Assembly: GCA_937969445.1 (NCBI GenBank)
Contig: CALBVZ010000080.1
Location: 1-32,741 of the forward strand
Reading direction: 5' to 3'
Origin: an uncultured Octadecabacter sp.
GTDB lineage: Bacteria; Pseudomonadota; Alphaproteobacteria; Rhodobacterales; Rhodobacteraceae
Length of the DNA stretch: 32,741 nucleotides
The notes beneath the pieces are model-generated. The model was not told the DNA's origin and made no database searches. It saw nothing but the letters and a program-made list of their open reading frames with translations. Shown here piece by piece: positions 17,310 through 25,128 of the stretch. The position numbers were made by a program, and so were the translations under genes. Positions within the stretch are counted from its first letter, which is position 1; the number at the start of each line of letters is the position of its first letter.

Positions 17310-17338
17310 GATTTAGCGATGCTGCTGGCTTCGATCAA
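17310..17338 (-). promoter_or_regulatory. Predicted pspA promoter
   Basis: On the minus strand, -35 TTGATC (17338-17333), a 17-bp spacer and -10 TAAATC (17315-17310). This fits sigma-70-type spacing. Both flanks carry the TGAAC-N3-GTTCA operator. There is no sigma-54-like GG/GC promoter, unlike enterobacterial pspA. Confidence 0.5.
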
Positions 17339-17347
17339 GTAAAAACG

Positions 17348-17360
17348 TGAACGATGTTCA
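17348..17360. promoter_or_regulatory. TetR operator 2 (overlaps tetR stop codon)
   Basis: TGAACGATGTTCA, the same TGAAC-N3-GTTCA palindrome as operator 1, with its centre 58 bp away. It ends about 10 bp upstream of the predicted pspA -35 box and contains the TGA stop of the TetR gene (17358-17360). Two sites flanking one promoter could allow cooperative binding or looping. Confidence 0.75.
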
Positions 17361-17963
17361 ATAAATTTGAGGAGAAGAAGCTAAGTGTTTGAGAATCAAT
17401 GAAATCATTTCGTCCAATTGCGCAGTCGGAACGCCCGCTGAGGCCTCATCCAGCCCCAAAAGTACGATTCCATGCACGCTTGAGAACAAAGCTTTGGTCA
17501 AAAGTGCGCGATTCTCTGTGCTGTGGTCGGGAAAAATGACGGATAGGGGTGCATCGATATAGGCAAACAGCTGTCCCATTTCCTGCAAATACCAATCGGG
17601 CGCGGTTTCACCGCTTGGGCGTTCCAGATCAAACAATGCGCGCCACGTGTTAAAGTTGGCAGCGGCAAAGTGGTGATAAGCGTGGGACATAACGATAAGC
17701 TGTTGCGTCGCGTCTTGTGGTGCTTCGGCCAAAGATTCCGCCACGGCAGCACCTAACCGTTTGAAAGTGCGGGCGTTCACGGCCAGCACGAGGTCATTCA
17801 AATCGCCAAACACATTATAGATCGCGCCAAGCGCGCAGCCCGCGTCTTTGGCCAAATCACGTGCACGAAGGTTTTTTAAACCGTCGGATGTAATCCGGCG
17901 CTCAGCGTTTTCAATTAGGGTGTCGCGCAAAGCTGCGCGGCGCAATTCAACTTTTCCGGCCAT
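17358..17963 (-). CDS. TetR/AcrR-family transcriptional repressor
   Basis: A 201-residue TetR regulator. Residues 10-55 are the DNA-binding domain (AALRDTLIENAERRI..., with helix-turn-helix RARDLAKDAGCALGAIYNVFG at about 33-53). The remaining helices are a ligand-binding and dimer domain; the ligand is unknown. Two ATGs are present at 17969 and 17963. The AAAGGA site is only a base or so before the first but 6 bases before the second, so 17963 is preferred. It lies directly upstream of pspA on the same strand. Near-identical palindromes at its own start and around the pspA promoter point to autorepression plus control of pspA-yiaAB. Confidence 0.9.
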   Translation of the reverse strand: MAGKVELRRAALRDTLIENAERRITSDGLKNLRARDLAKDAGCALGAIYNVFGDLNDLVLAVNARTFKRLGAAVAESLAEAPQDATQQLIVMSHAYHHFAAANFNTWRALFDLERPSGETAPDWYLQEMGQLFAYIDAPLSVIFPDHSTENRALLTKALFSSVHGIVLLGLDEASAGVPTAQLDEMISLILKHLASSPQIY

Positions 17964-17973
17964 AGTCATTCCT

Positions 17974-17988
17974 TTGAACTTGGTTCAA
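17974..17988. promoter_or_regulatory. TetR operator 3 (tetR autoregulatory site)
   Basis: TTGAACTTGGTTCAA is a perfect palindrome with core TGAAC-TTG-GTTCA at 17975-17987. It lies just upstream of the tetR ribosome site and abuts a weak -10-like TAGTCT (17993-17988 on the minus strand) that follows TTGCAA at 16-bp spacing (18015-18010). It matches operators 1 and 2, so the repressor probably controls its own gene. Confidence 0.75.
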
Positions 17989-18072
17989 GACTACGGCCGG
18001 TACGCGGGATTGCAAAGGGTGTGCAGCCTGTTTCTTGCCGAAATAAAGGCGGGTCGCGCGGGTTTTGTTCGG

Positions 18073-19302
18073 TTAATCCTTAACGGGTGCGCCGCCGGCA
18101 AACAGGTTGCGGCCATGATAGCCAATCGGGTCTTCCTGCATTTGTAGGTGAAGGCCGCTATCCGTGAACGGGTGTGCACGCGCGAGGTCTTCGTCGACAT
18201 CAATACCAAGCCCCGGCGCGGTTGGTACATTAATGTAACCGTTTTCAACGGTAATCGAAGACCTGATCAGCGCGTCGTGGAACGGCGTTTCAATGGTTTC
18301 GCACATCAGGATGTTTGGTAGCGTAGCGGCAAGTTGCACGTTTGCGGCCCACTCGACCGGTCCTGCATAAAGATGCGGTGCAACCTGCGCGTTGTAGACT
18401 TCGGCAAGTGCTGCGATCTTTTTGGTTTCCCAAATACCGCCTGAGCGCCCCAATGCTGGCTGCAAGATATTTGCCGCGCCACTTTGCAAGACGGCCGCAA
18501 ATTCTGCCTTGGTGGTTAGGCGTTCCCCGGTTGCAATGGGGATGTTAACGGCCGCAGCGACCTTGGCCATTTCTGCCACGGCGTCAGGTGGAATGGGTTC
18601 TTCGTACCAAAGCGGGCTAAATTTTTCGATGGCTTGGCCCATGCGAATGGCGCCGCCAGTAGAAAACTGGCCATGGGTACCAAACAGCAAATCCGCGTTC
18701 GGGCCGACGGCGTCGCGAATTTTCTGGCAGAACGCGACAGAGGTTTCGATGTCGTGCATCGAGGGCATATGCCCTGCACGGATGGTATAGGGGCCGGCGG
18801 GGTCGAATTTTACTGCGGTATAGCCTTGTTCGACCAAGCTGACGGCGACCTCGGCAGCCATATCGGCGCTGGCCCAAAACTCTGGCAGCGGATGCTGGGA
18901 TTGCGGATAAAGGTAAGTGTAGGCGCGGATTTTGTCGTTCAGACGTCCGCCGATCAGCGCGTGGACGGGGCGATCGCGGTCTTTGCCTAAAATGTCCCAA
19001 CATGCGATTTCAAGACCAGACCATGCGCCCATAACCGTCAGATCAGGGCGCTGTGTAAAGCCGCTAGAGTACGCACGACGGAACATCAGTTCGATATTTT
19101 CGGGATTTTCGTCCTGCATGTGACGCTCGAAAACGTCTTTGATCACGGCCTTCATTGCGTCAGGCCCAACCGTGGACGCGTAACATTCGCCCCAGCCAAC
19201 CACGCCTGTATCCGTCGTGACCTTTACCAAGATCCAATATCGCCCACCCCAGCCGGGGGCCGGAGGGGCGGTGATGATGATGTCGAGGTCTTGGAGTTTC
19301 AT
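18073..19302 (-). CDS. Mandelate racemase/muconate lactonizing-type enolase-superfamily protein
   Basis: A 409-residue enolase-superfamily protein with the capping domain (about 1-125) and the (beta/alpha)7 barrel. It looks closest to sugar-acid dehydratases such as galactonate dehydratase. Seen residues are the KFDPAG strand (Lys165), GTHGQ (208-212), YEEPIPP (Glu235), TGER (Glu260) and APHLYAGP (His310). Compared with E. coli DgoD, the first metal ligand (Asp in DFHGR) is Gly208, and the Asp normally paired with the catalytic His (QPDASH) is replaced in QPALGR. The substrate therefore cannot be assigned from DgoD. It is the last gene of a probable ADH-orphan-enolase run, and its ATG directly abuts the previous stop. 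Confidence 0.85.
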   Translation of the reverse strand: MKLQDLDIIITAPPAPGWGGRYWILVKVTTDTGVVGWGECYASTVGPDAMKAVIKDVFERHMQDENPENIELMFRRAYSSGFTQRPDLTVMGAWSGLEIACWDILGKDRDRPVHALIGGRLNDKIRAYTYLYPQSQHPLPEFWASADMAAEVAVSLVEQGYTAVKFDPAGPYTIRAGHMPSMHDIETSVAFCQKIRDAVGPNADLLFGTHGQFSTGGAIRMGQAIEKFSPLWYEEPIPPDAVAEMAKVAAAVNIPIATGERLTTKAEFAAVLQSGAANILQPALGRSGGIWETKKIAALAEVYNAQVAPHLYAGPVEWAANVQLAATLPNILMCETIETPFHDALIRSSITVENGYINVPTAPGLGIDVDEDLARAHPFTDSGLHLQMQEDPIGYHGRNLFAGGAPVKD

Positions 19303-19656
19303 TTACAATCCCATCGCCGTAGAAAATGCCATTAACGCTTGATCAATGTATTGGATGATCTCGACAGACCCGAAAAAATACAAGTCTGGCGCCTCAAAAT
19401 CATCCATGAAGATCTGAAGTTGAAGGCCGCTTTGTGCGTTGAGAACAAAGTCACGTGTTTCGTCCACGGCCATGTTTTTCAGCGCAGCATCGATGGTCAC
19501 AAGTGCGCTTTGATCAACTGTGCCTGGCGCGAGGCCCTCCAAAAAGGGGCGCACATTTTCACTGTCGAAATTCATCGACGTCTCAGCTGCGTTGCCAGCA
19601 ACCGGCTGTGCCGCTTGAGAAGATTTATTGAAAAGGGTGGATAGGAAACGGATCAT
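19303..19656 (-). CDS. Small protein of unknown function
   Basis: A 117-residue protein with no domain I recognise and no clear signal peptide. The N-terminus is basic and short (MIRFLSTLFNKSSQ), followed by a low-complexity linker and an acidic, helix-prone body ending DLYFFGSVEIIQYIDQALMAFSTAMGL. Its stop codon touches the start of the enolase-superfamily gene with no gap, and it begins 31 bases after the alcohol dehydrogenase stop. It therefore appears to be part of that transcript. The ribosome site is weak (GAGAG). It is supported mainly by its tight position and by filling the whole gap between the two enzymes. Confidence 0.6.
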   Translation of the reverse strand: MIRFLSTLFNKSSQAAQPVAGNAAETSMNFDSENVRPFLEGLAPGTVDQSALVTIDAALKNMAVDETRDFVLNAQSGLQLQIFMDDFEAPDLYFFGSVEIIQYIDQALMAFSTAMGL

Positions 19657-19687
19657 GTTTCGGCTCTCTTTTGGATGCGACTACTGA

Positions 19688-20767
19688 TCAAAACACAATC
19701 ACGTTGCGCTTAGCGGCCCCTGTCTTCGTATCTTCAATTGCCTCGTTGATCTGTTCAAGCGACCATGTGCCGGAAATGAGCTCGTCCAGTTTGAGACGGC
19801 CTTGCTTATAAAGGTCAACCATCCAAGGGATGTCACGTTTAATAACGACATCGCCCATTTTTGACCCGATCATGCCTTGGCCAGCTGCGGCGAAATTGGC
19901 GGCTTCATAGCTTGAAGCCGCGCCTGATGCGGGCATGCCAACCATAACGATGTTGCCGCCTTTGGCGAGGTAGCGTGGCGCTTGGTCATAAACGGGGGCG
20001 ACGCCAACTGTCACCAGGACGGCGTCCGCACCGCGGCCTATCAGCTTTTTGGCTTCGTTCCATGGCTCACCCGTGGCGAGGACCGCGTCTGTAGCACCGA
20101 ATTCTTTTGCCACGTCCAGCTTAGACGGCTCCATATCAACGGCAACAATGCGGCGTGCACCTGCAATCGCGGCACCTTGGATCGCGTTCAGGCCAACGCC
20201 GCCAGCACCAATAACTACGACGTCTTGGCCGGGACGTACTTTGGCGGCGTTAACCACGGCGCCAACACCTGTAATGACACCACAAGCAAGCAGGGACGCG
20301 GCTTCCATGCCGATCCCATCAGGAAGCGTTACGACCTGGCTGGCGTCCACGACAACCTTTTCGGCAAAGCCGCCGCAAGCCATCGCTTGGTGCAGTTTAC
20401 CGCCGTCAGTCGTTTTGATCGGACCAAGGTCGCCGTCATAGCCTTCTTCGCAGTTGGTCGGGCGGGCCGATGCGCAGCTTGGGCATGTGCCGCAAGAGCG
20501 GATCAAAGTGACGACAACTTTGTCGCCCAAGCTCACGTCTTTGGTGTTTGGGCCAACTGCAGTGACCGTGCCGGCAGCTTCGTGGCCATAAACCGCAGGC
20601 AGTGATCCGCCCCAGTGCCCTTCGGCAAATGTGATGTCTGAATGGCAGATCGCGCAAGCCGCCAAGGTAACCTCAACCTCGCTGTCGATGGGTGAACGAA
20701 TTTCGATGTCTTGAATGATGAATGGTTGGCCGAACTCGTGGCAAACAGCGGCTTTGATATGGGACAT
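19688..20767 (-). CDS. Zinc-dependent alcohol dehydrogenase (MDR superfamily)
   Basis: A 359-residue NAD(P)-dependent medium-chain alcohol dehydrogenase. Catalytic zinc ligands fit Cys41 (CAICHSD), His62 (GHEAAG) and Cys162 (LLACG). The structural zinc site is the Cys cluster SCGTCPSCASARPTNC (92, 95, 98, 106). The Rossmann motif is GAGGVG (187-192), followed by VAVDMEPSKL, whose acidic residue after the second strand favours NAD. The ATG at 20767 has TTGAGG upstream; a longer frame from 20824 adds an N-terminus unlike the family and is rejected. Its likely partners are the orphan protein and enolase-superfamily enzyme downstream, which would suit a sugar- or polyol-acid pathway. The substrate is not determined. 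Confidence 0.9.
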   Translation of the reverse strand: MSHIKAAVCHEFGQPFIIQDIEIRSPIDSEVEVTLAACAICHSDITFAEGHWGGSLPAVYGHEAAGTVTAVGPNTKDVSLGDKVVVTLIRSCGTCPSCASARPTNCEEGYDGDLGPIKTTDGGKLHQAMACGGFAEKVVVDASQVVTLPDGIGMEAASLLACGVITGVGAVVNAAKVRPGQDVVVIGAGGVGLNAIQGAAIAGARRIVAVDMEPSKLDVAKEFGATDAVLATGEPWNEAKKLIGRGADAVLVTVGVAPVYDQAPRYLAKGGNIVMVGMPASGAASSYEAANFAAAGQGMIGSKMGDVVIKRDIPWMVDLYKQGRLKLDELISGTWSLEQINEAIEDTKTGAAKRNVIVF

Positions 20768-20849
20768 GAGTGACCTCAAGCTAAGGGTTTTGGCGACGTT
20801 GCTTGCAGCGCAGGCTGAGTTCAAGCACGAAAGCGACTTACTGTGTCGT

Positions 20850-22064
20850 TTAGGGTGTGGTTTGGCGAATACGGCCTAAAAAAACAATCATGCACAAGAT
20901 CATCAGGAGCGCAGAAAGGATGAAGGCCGCCCCCGGAAAATAAGGACCTGTTTCAGTTGTGAAGGCCCAGAACAGCTGCGTCATTACCAGTGGTGAAAAA
21001 ATCATCGCTATGGATTTGGCCGAAGAGATAACGCCCTGTAGCTCGCCTTGGCGATCATCACCGACGCGTTGCGAAATCAAACCCTGTAAAGCTGGCGTAA
21101 CCACAGCGCCCAGAGACGTAAGTGGGACGAAGGCAAGGGCGATCCAACCGTTTGAGATCAGTGTCAGCATAATGAAGGCGAGGAGGTTAAAGCAGATGCC
21201 ATAGATAATCGTGCCGCGTTCGCCCAGATGACGCAGTGCTATGCGGATAAGCCCGCCCTGAACAATCGCCATGCCGATGCCGAACAATGCAAGCGATGCG
21301 CCGACCATACCAGGGGACCAGCCGTAGGCCTCTTTGGTGAAATAAGCCCATGTCGCAGGGTAAACGATGAAAGCAAATTCATAGAGGAACACAAGAAAGA
21401 TTAGGCGGCGTACGCCATCGAGTTGGCCCAGTGCTTTGAAGGCGGTAAACGGATTTGCGCGGCGCAGCACGAAAGGACGGCGAATTTTGTCTGTGACCGT
21501 TTCTGGCAGTACGAAATACCCGAAGATCAAGTTCAACGCCCCAAGGAGCGCTGCCGCATAGAATGGCGCGCGTGGGCCGAATTCGCCCAATAGACCACCG
21601 ATGACGGGGCCAAGCACAAAGCCGAGGCCGAACGCAGCGCCGACCAGCCCGAAGTTGGCGGATTTTTCTTCGGGTTTTGAAATATCTGCGATGAACGCTG
21701 TGGCGGTTGATTGTGTTGCAGCGGTGATGCCCCCGATGACGCGGGTGAGGAACAGCAACCAGATGGTGCCTGCAACCGCCATGACCAGATAGTCGATCGT
21801 CATAACCAGAAGCGAAATAAGCAGAACAGGTCGACGGCCGTATCGATCTGACAATGACCCGAGGATCGGGCCAAAGATGAACTGCATCACCGCAAACGTC
21901 GTCGCAAGGATACCACCCCAAAGGGCCGCATCGCCAATAGTGCCGCCGTTCACCTCGCCGATAAGGTCCGGCATCACAGGCAGGATCAGCCCGATCCCCA
22001 TCGCATCGAGCGTCAAAGTAAGGAGAATAAATGTAAAGGCGCGTTTGCGCTTTGGGGCGTCCAT
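20850..22064 (-). CDS. MFS drug/metabolite exporter (TetA-like)
   Basis: A 404-residue major facilitator with about twelve membrane helices, similar in pattern to tetracycline-type proton antiporters. It has TLDAMGIGLILPVMPDL in helix 1 and motif A GSLSDRYGRRPV at 69-80. VLGPVIGGLLGEFGPRAPFYAAA matches the antiporter motif C region. Real substrates cannot be inferred; many such proteins export unrelated compounds. No Shine-Dalgarno precedes the ATG, and a -10-like TATGTA lies only 7-12 bases upstream, so the transcript may be leaderless. A perfect palindrome sits in the promoter region. Confidence 0.88.
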   Translation of the reverse strand: MDAPKRKRAFTFILLTLTLDAMGIGLILPVMPDLIGEVNGGTIGDAALWGGILATTFAVMQFIFGPILGSLSDRYGRRPVLLISLLVMTIDYLVMAVAGTIWLLFLTRVIGGITAATQSTATAFIADISKPEEKSANFGLVGAAFGLGFVLGPVIGGLLGEFGPRAPFYAAALLGALNLIFGYFVLPETVTDKIRRPFVLRRANPFTAFKALGQLDGVRRLIFLVFLYEFAFIVYPATWAYFTKEAYGWSPGMVGASLALFGIGMAIVQGGLIRIALRHLGERGTIIYGICFNLLAFIMLTLISNGWIALAFVPLTSLGAVVTPALQGLISQRVGDDRQGELQGVISSAKSIAMIFSPLVMTQLFWAFTTETGPYFPGAAFILSALLMILCMIVFLGRIRQTTP

Positions 22065-22070
22065 ATGGGT

Positions 22071-22098
22071 TACATAAAGTGAACTGATCAGTTCGGAA
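22071..22098 (-). promoter_or_regulatory. Candidate MFS promoter with a 14-bp perfect palindrome
   Basis: GAACTGATCAGTTC (22081-22094) is a perfect palindrome 17 bases upstream of the exporter ATG. It largely fills the spacer between -35-like TTCCGA (22098-22093) and -10-like TATGTA (22076-22071), 16 bp apart. Such a site suits TetR- or MarR-type repression of an efflux pump. No regulator gene is adjacent. Confidence 0.5.
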
Positions 22099-22112
22099 AG
22101 GCTGTTTCTGCG

Positions 22113-22883
22113 TCAGACATGACCGATTGACGTAAGGAAGTCGCCAAGCTTGGCCGCGATATCACCGGCGTGGGTAACCGGAGCGACGTGTCCAGCGCCA
22201 CGAATTAGATGAAACTGCGACCCCGGTACGAGGTCGGTGGTTTCGCGCACAAGATCTGGTGGTGTGGATTTGTCAAAGTTTCCACAAAGACCCAGCGTTG
22301 GGAGGCGCAAACCAGAGGTCGGGGTGTAAAAGTCGGTTCCTGCGATGGCTTCGCATGTGGCGGCAAACCCTTCGGCGTCTGCCTGAGACAGCCATTCATC
22401 CAACATGGCACTGCCCTCGCGGGCGTTCCACCGTTCCAGCATCCCAGGGATGATCGCGGGCATTCCCCCGTCACGAACGGTTTTGGCGCGGGCGTGCCAC
22501 GGTTCGGGTTGGCCGTGTTTGGCAGCGCTGCCAATCAGCGTCATACCACGCACAATGTCGAGGCGTTTGACGGCCAACCCCTGCGCCACGAGCCCGCCAA
22601 CGGACAAGCCAACAAAAACCACATCACGCAACGCGAGCGTATCACAAACCGCCTCTGCGTCAGAGATCAACGTACCCATGGAGTAAGGGCCGCTCGGCAC
22701 GTCGGATTGACCATGGCCGCGTAGGTCATAGCGCACGCAGCGGTAGTTCGGCAGTTGGGCCACAACGCCGTCCCAGACCCGATGATCGAGCCCTAGACAA
22801 TGTGCAAAGACCAAAGTTGGCCCTTTGCCCTCAACTTTGGCAAACAGGGTCGCACCTTTGGCTTGGACCTTATGCGTCGTCAT
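22113..22883 (-). CDS. Alpha/beta hydrolase, PcaD-like (3-oxoadipate enol-lactonase-like)
   Basis: About 256 residues, alpha/beta-hydrolase fold, cytoplasmic. The nucleophile elbow is GLSVGG (Ser94 from this ATG), the acid is likely in GNFDKSTPP, and the catalytic His is in RGAGHVAPVTH. YDLRGHGQSD is the conserved strand/loop. It resembles 3-oxoadipate enol-lactonase, but no other protocatechuate genes are nearby, so that reaction is not assured. The gene begins inside the 3' end of the EEP gene; either GTG 22889 or ATG 22883 (used here) is possible. The overlap indicates co-translation. Confidence 0.83.
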   Translation of the reverse strand: MTTHKVQAKGATLFAKVEGKGPTLVFAHCLGLDHRVWDGVVAQLPNYRCVRYDLRGHGQSDVPSGPYSMGTLISDAEAVCDTLALRDVVFVGLSVGGLVAQGLAVKRLDIVRGMTLIGSAAKHGQPEPWHARAKTVRDGGMPAIIPGMLERWNAREGSAMLDEWLSQADAEGFAATCEAIAGTDFYTPTSGLRLPTLGLCGNFDKSTPPDLVRETTDLVPGSQFHLIRGAGHVAPVTHAGDIAAKLGDFLTSIGHV

Positions 22884-24087
22884 CGTCACCCATCACCATA
22901 TGCGCAATGATCTGGCCGTGATCAGATGCGAGTTTGTTGTAGGGCGCTTCGGCATGAGAGCCATCTGTGAGATGGTCGTTCAACACAGAGAAGTATTCCA
23001 TTTCGCCGATCTTATCTTTGTCGTCCGGGTGGAAATGGTTCGACATATAGATTTGGTCGATGGATTCAAAATTTCCACCAAAGGCAGACGTATAGACCAT
23101 ATCGCGGGATGATTTGCGCACGAACAGCTTTTCAGCGGAATGCAGGCGTACACGATTGATGGCCTCGCGGATTTGCAGGTTTTCTGTCTTGGAATAACGG
23201 TCGCGACCAGTTTGCGCATCATGGCGCAGCATCCACGAGTAGTTCTTAAACGGAACTTCGCCAGAGATGATTTCAGAAGACACAGCATGTTCCCCATCGT
23301 TGAAGTCACCAAGCACCATGACGGGGTTCCCAGCTTCAAGTTCCGCGATGATTTCACGGCGCAGAACCCATGCTTCGGCCATGCGGCGCAGGGCGGCACG
23401 CAATGAGCCCATCGCGCGGGCTGCGGCATCGTATTGCGTAAGGTCAGCGGCGGGCGGAAAGTCTGCCCCAGCAGGCGTGATAAGTTCGCCGAGTTTGGAT
23501 TTCAGGTGGCAATTGAAGACAGTGATGACCTGTTCACCAACCGGAATGCGGGCCTTTAGGATCGGGCGCGAAAGGCGGCTCAGTCGGTAGTGGCCCGCGT
23601 CATCATCACCATCAGAGCCACGCAGGGCAGAGAATGGAATTTCGAGGGGTTCGGGAAGGTCCTGAATGACCTCCGGTGTGCCGACAAACCCAAAACGTGA
23701 AACGATCGCTAGACCAGGTCGGCGTTTGCCCGCTTCGCCCGTGTCAGCCGCATTCGGCGCAAAGGCCAATCCGCCAGTTCCGTAAGGTGTGTACGCAAGT
23801 TTTCGAAAAATCGCCTTGCGATGATAGCGCTTGGACTTGTCAGGGATCGACGCCGCGTTTGAGGCCTGACCAAGGGCGTCAGCCTCAGCGATGACATCCT
23901 TAAGGGCGTCTTCCTCGAAAATTTCCTGAAAGCCCACGATGTCGGCGTCCATGGTTAGCAGTTGGTCTGCCATCCAGTCTTGTTTCCACGCGTATTCTTC
24001 GGGCGTGTATTTTTGGAATTCGTAGTATTCTTTGTCCGCCCCAATGAGGTTTTTGACGTTGAAGCTGGCGATGGTGAAACGGGTCAT
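22870..24087 (-). CDS. Endonuclease/exonuclease/phosphatase (EEP) family protein
   Basis: A 405-residue cytoplasmic EEP-superfamily protein (DNase I-like fold, Mg-dependent phosphoester hydrolysis). Motifs are IASFNVKNL (7-15), DIVGFQEIFE with metal-binding Glu55, VMVLGDFNDGEH, and LASDHGQI near the C-terminus carrying the catalytic Asp-His. It has no signal peptide, unlike the other EEP protein in this window (13637-14536), and little similarity to it beyond the motifs. It overlaps the downstream hydrolase start. Function within the superfamily (nuclease, lipid or nucleotide phosphatase) is unknown. Confidence 0.85.
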   Translation of the reverse strand: MTRFTIASFNVKNLIGADKEYYEFQKYTPEEYAWKQDWMADQLLTMDADIVGFQEIFEEDALKDVIAEADALGQASNAASIPDKSKRYHRKAIFRKLAYTPYGTGGLAFAPNAADTGEAGKRRPGLAIVSRFGFVGTPEVIQDLPEPLEIPFSALRGSDGDDDAGHYRLSRLSRPILKARIPVGEQVITVFNCHLKSKLGELITPAGADFPPAADLTQYDAAARAMGSLRAALRRMAEAWVLRREIIAELEAGNPVMVLGDFNDGEHAVSSEIISGEVPFKNYSWMLRHDAQTGRDRYSKTENLQIREAINRVRLHSAEKLFVRKSSRDMVYTSAFGGNFESIDQIYMSNHFHPDDKDKIGEMEYFSVLNDHLTDGSHAEAPYNKLASDHGQIIAHMVMGDDDDA

Positions 24088-24103
24088 GTCGGGCGTCTTT
24101 CGG

Positions 24104-24135
24104 TTGAGGAGGGGAGCCTCCGGCGGGGATATTTA
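24104..24135. repeat. Possible Rhodobacterales intergenic repeat fragment
   Basis: The stretch contains GAGCCTCCGGCGGGGATATT, which from memory resembles short GC-rich sequences ending GGGGATATTT found after many Rhodobacteraceae genes. It lies between the threonine-dehydratase-like gene and the EEP gene. No second copy was found by eye in this window, so the repeat call rests on recall. Confidence 0.3.
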
Positions 24136-24156
24136 AGAAACAAAAGCAAACACAGG

Positions 24157-25128
24157 TTAGGTTAGCGTGTCGAGAGCCTGTGCGAATTGGGCTGGATCGA
24201 CGTTGCCGCCGGTGATTGTCACGATGACGGCGTCGCCATCGATTTCGTCTTTGCGATAGAGGGCTGCAGCAAGGGCAGCGGCACCGCCAGGTTCGGCAAC
24301 CAGCTTGAGGCGTAAGAAGGCTTGCGCCATCGCCTGTAGTGCTTCTTGTTCGTTGATAACAAGGCCGGGCCCACAAAGGCGTTTCATGATCGGGAAGGTC
24401 AAATCGCCGGGTTGTTGGGTGATGATGGCATCGCAGATATTGCCGGATGTTTGATTGTTGCGTTCAATCCCGCCAGAGCGAAGAGAGCGCGCGACGTCGT
24501 CAAAGCCCTCGGGTTCAACGGGTCGAACGCGCAAAGTCGGGGCGTCCGCTTCGCACGCAAGTGCGATGCCGGAGGTCAAGCCACCACCACCGCAGCAGAC
24601 CAAGACATCGGCGTCCTCAATACCAAGCGCATTGGCGTCTTGCGCGATCTCAAGGCCGCACGTGCCTTGGCCTGCGACGACCATCGGGTCATCAAATGGC
24701 TTTACGAGGGTGAGATTGCGATCTTGCGCGAGACGCGCGCCGATCTCGTCGCGGTCTTCGGTGTCGCGATCAAATAAAACCACTTCAGCGCCAAGCGCCT
24801 TGGTGTTTTCGATTTTCAGCTGTGGCGCGTCAGATGGCATGATGATGACTGCCGTTGTACCATGCCGCATCGCCGCGAGAGCAACGCCTTGGGCATGGTT
24901 GCCGCTGGAATAGGCGATAACACCTTTGGCGCGTTTGTCTGGGTCCATTGCGCTTAGCGCGGACCAGCCGCCGCGGAATTTGAAGCTGCCGGTGTGTTGC
25001 AGACATTCCGGTTTGATGAAGACCTTTCGGCCTGCGATTTCGTCCAAGAACGGGGACGACAGCAAAGGCGTGCGGCGGGCGTGGCCGTCCAAGCGTTTGG
25101 CAGCGGCGCGGATCATGTCACTGTTCAT
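24157..25128 (-). CDS. Threonine/serine dehydratase-like PLP enzyme
   Basis: A 323-residue fold-type II PLP enzyme of the threonine dehydratase/serine racemase group. These make 2-oxo acids from Thr or Ser by beta-elimination. The PLP Lys is K50 in GSFKFRGG, the substrate loop is SSGNHAQG (74-81), and the phosphate-binding glycine loop is CGGGGLTSG (179-187). It lacks the C-terminal ACT regulatory domain of biosynthetic IlvA, so it is a short, catabolic-type or racemase-like member. Its ATG overlaps the stop of the upstream hydrolase gene (ATGA), so the two are co-translated. Confidence 0.88.
   Translation of the reverse strand: MNSDMIRAAAKRLDGHARRTPLLSSPFLDEIAGRKVFIKPECLQHTGSFKFRGGWSALSAMDPDKRAKGVIAYSSGNHAQGVALAAMRHGTTAVIIMPSDAPQLKIENTKALGAEVVLFDRDTEDRDEIGARLAQDRNLTLVKPFDDPMVVAGQGTCGLEIAQDANALGIEDADVLVCCGGGGLTSGIALACEADAPTLRVRPVEPEGFDDVARSLRSGGIERNNQTSGNICDAIITQQPGDLTFPIMKRLCGPGLVINEQEALQAMAQAFLRLKLVAEPGGAAALAAALYRKDEIDGDAVIVTITGGNVDPAQFAQALDTLT

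Noticed and set aside
22081-22094. Fourth TetR operator in front of the MFS exporter
   Set aside because: It shares GAAC/GTTC half-sites but with a 6-base centre rather than the 3-base centre of the three pspA/tetR operators.
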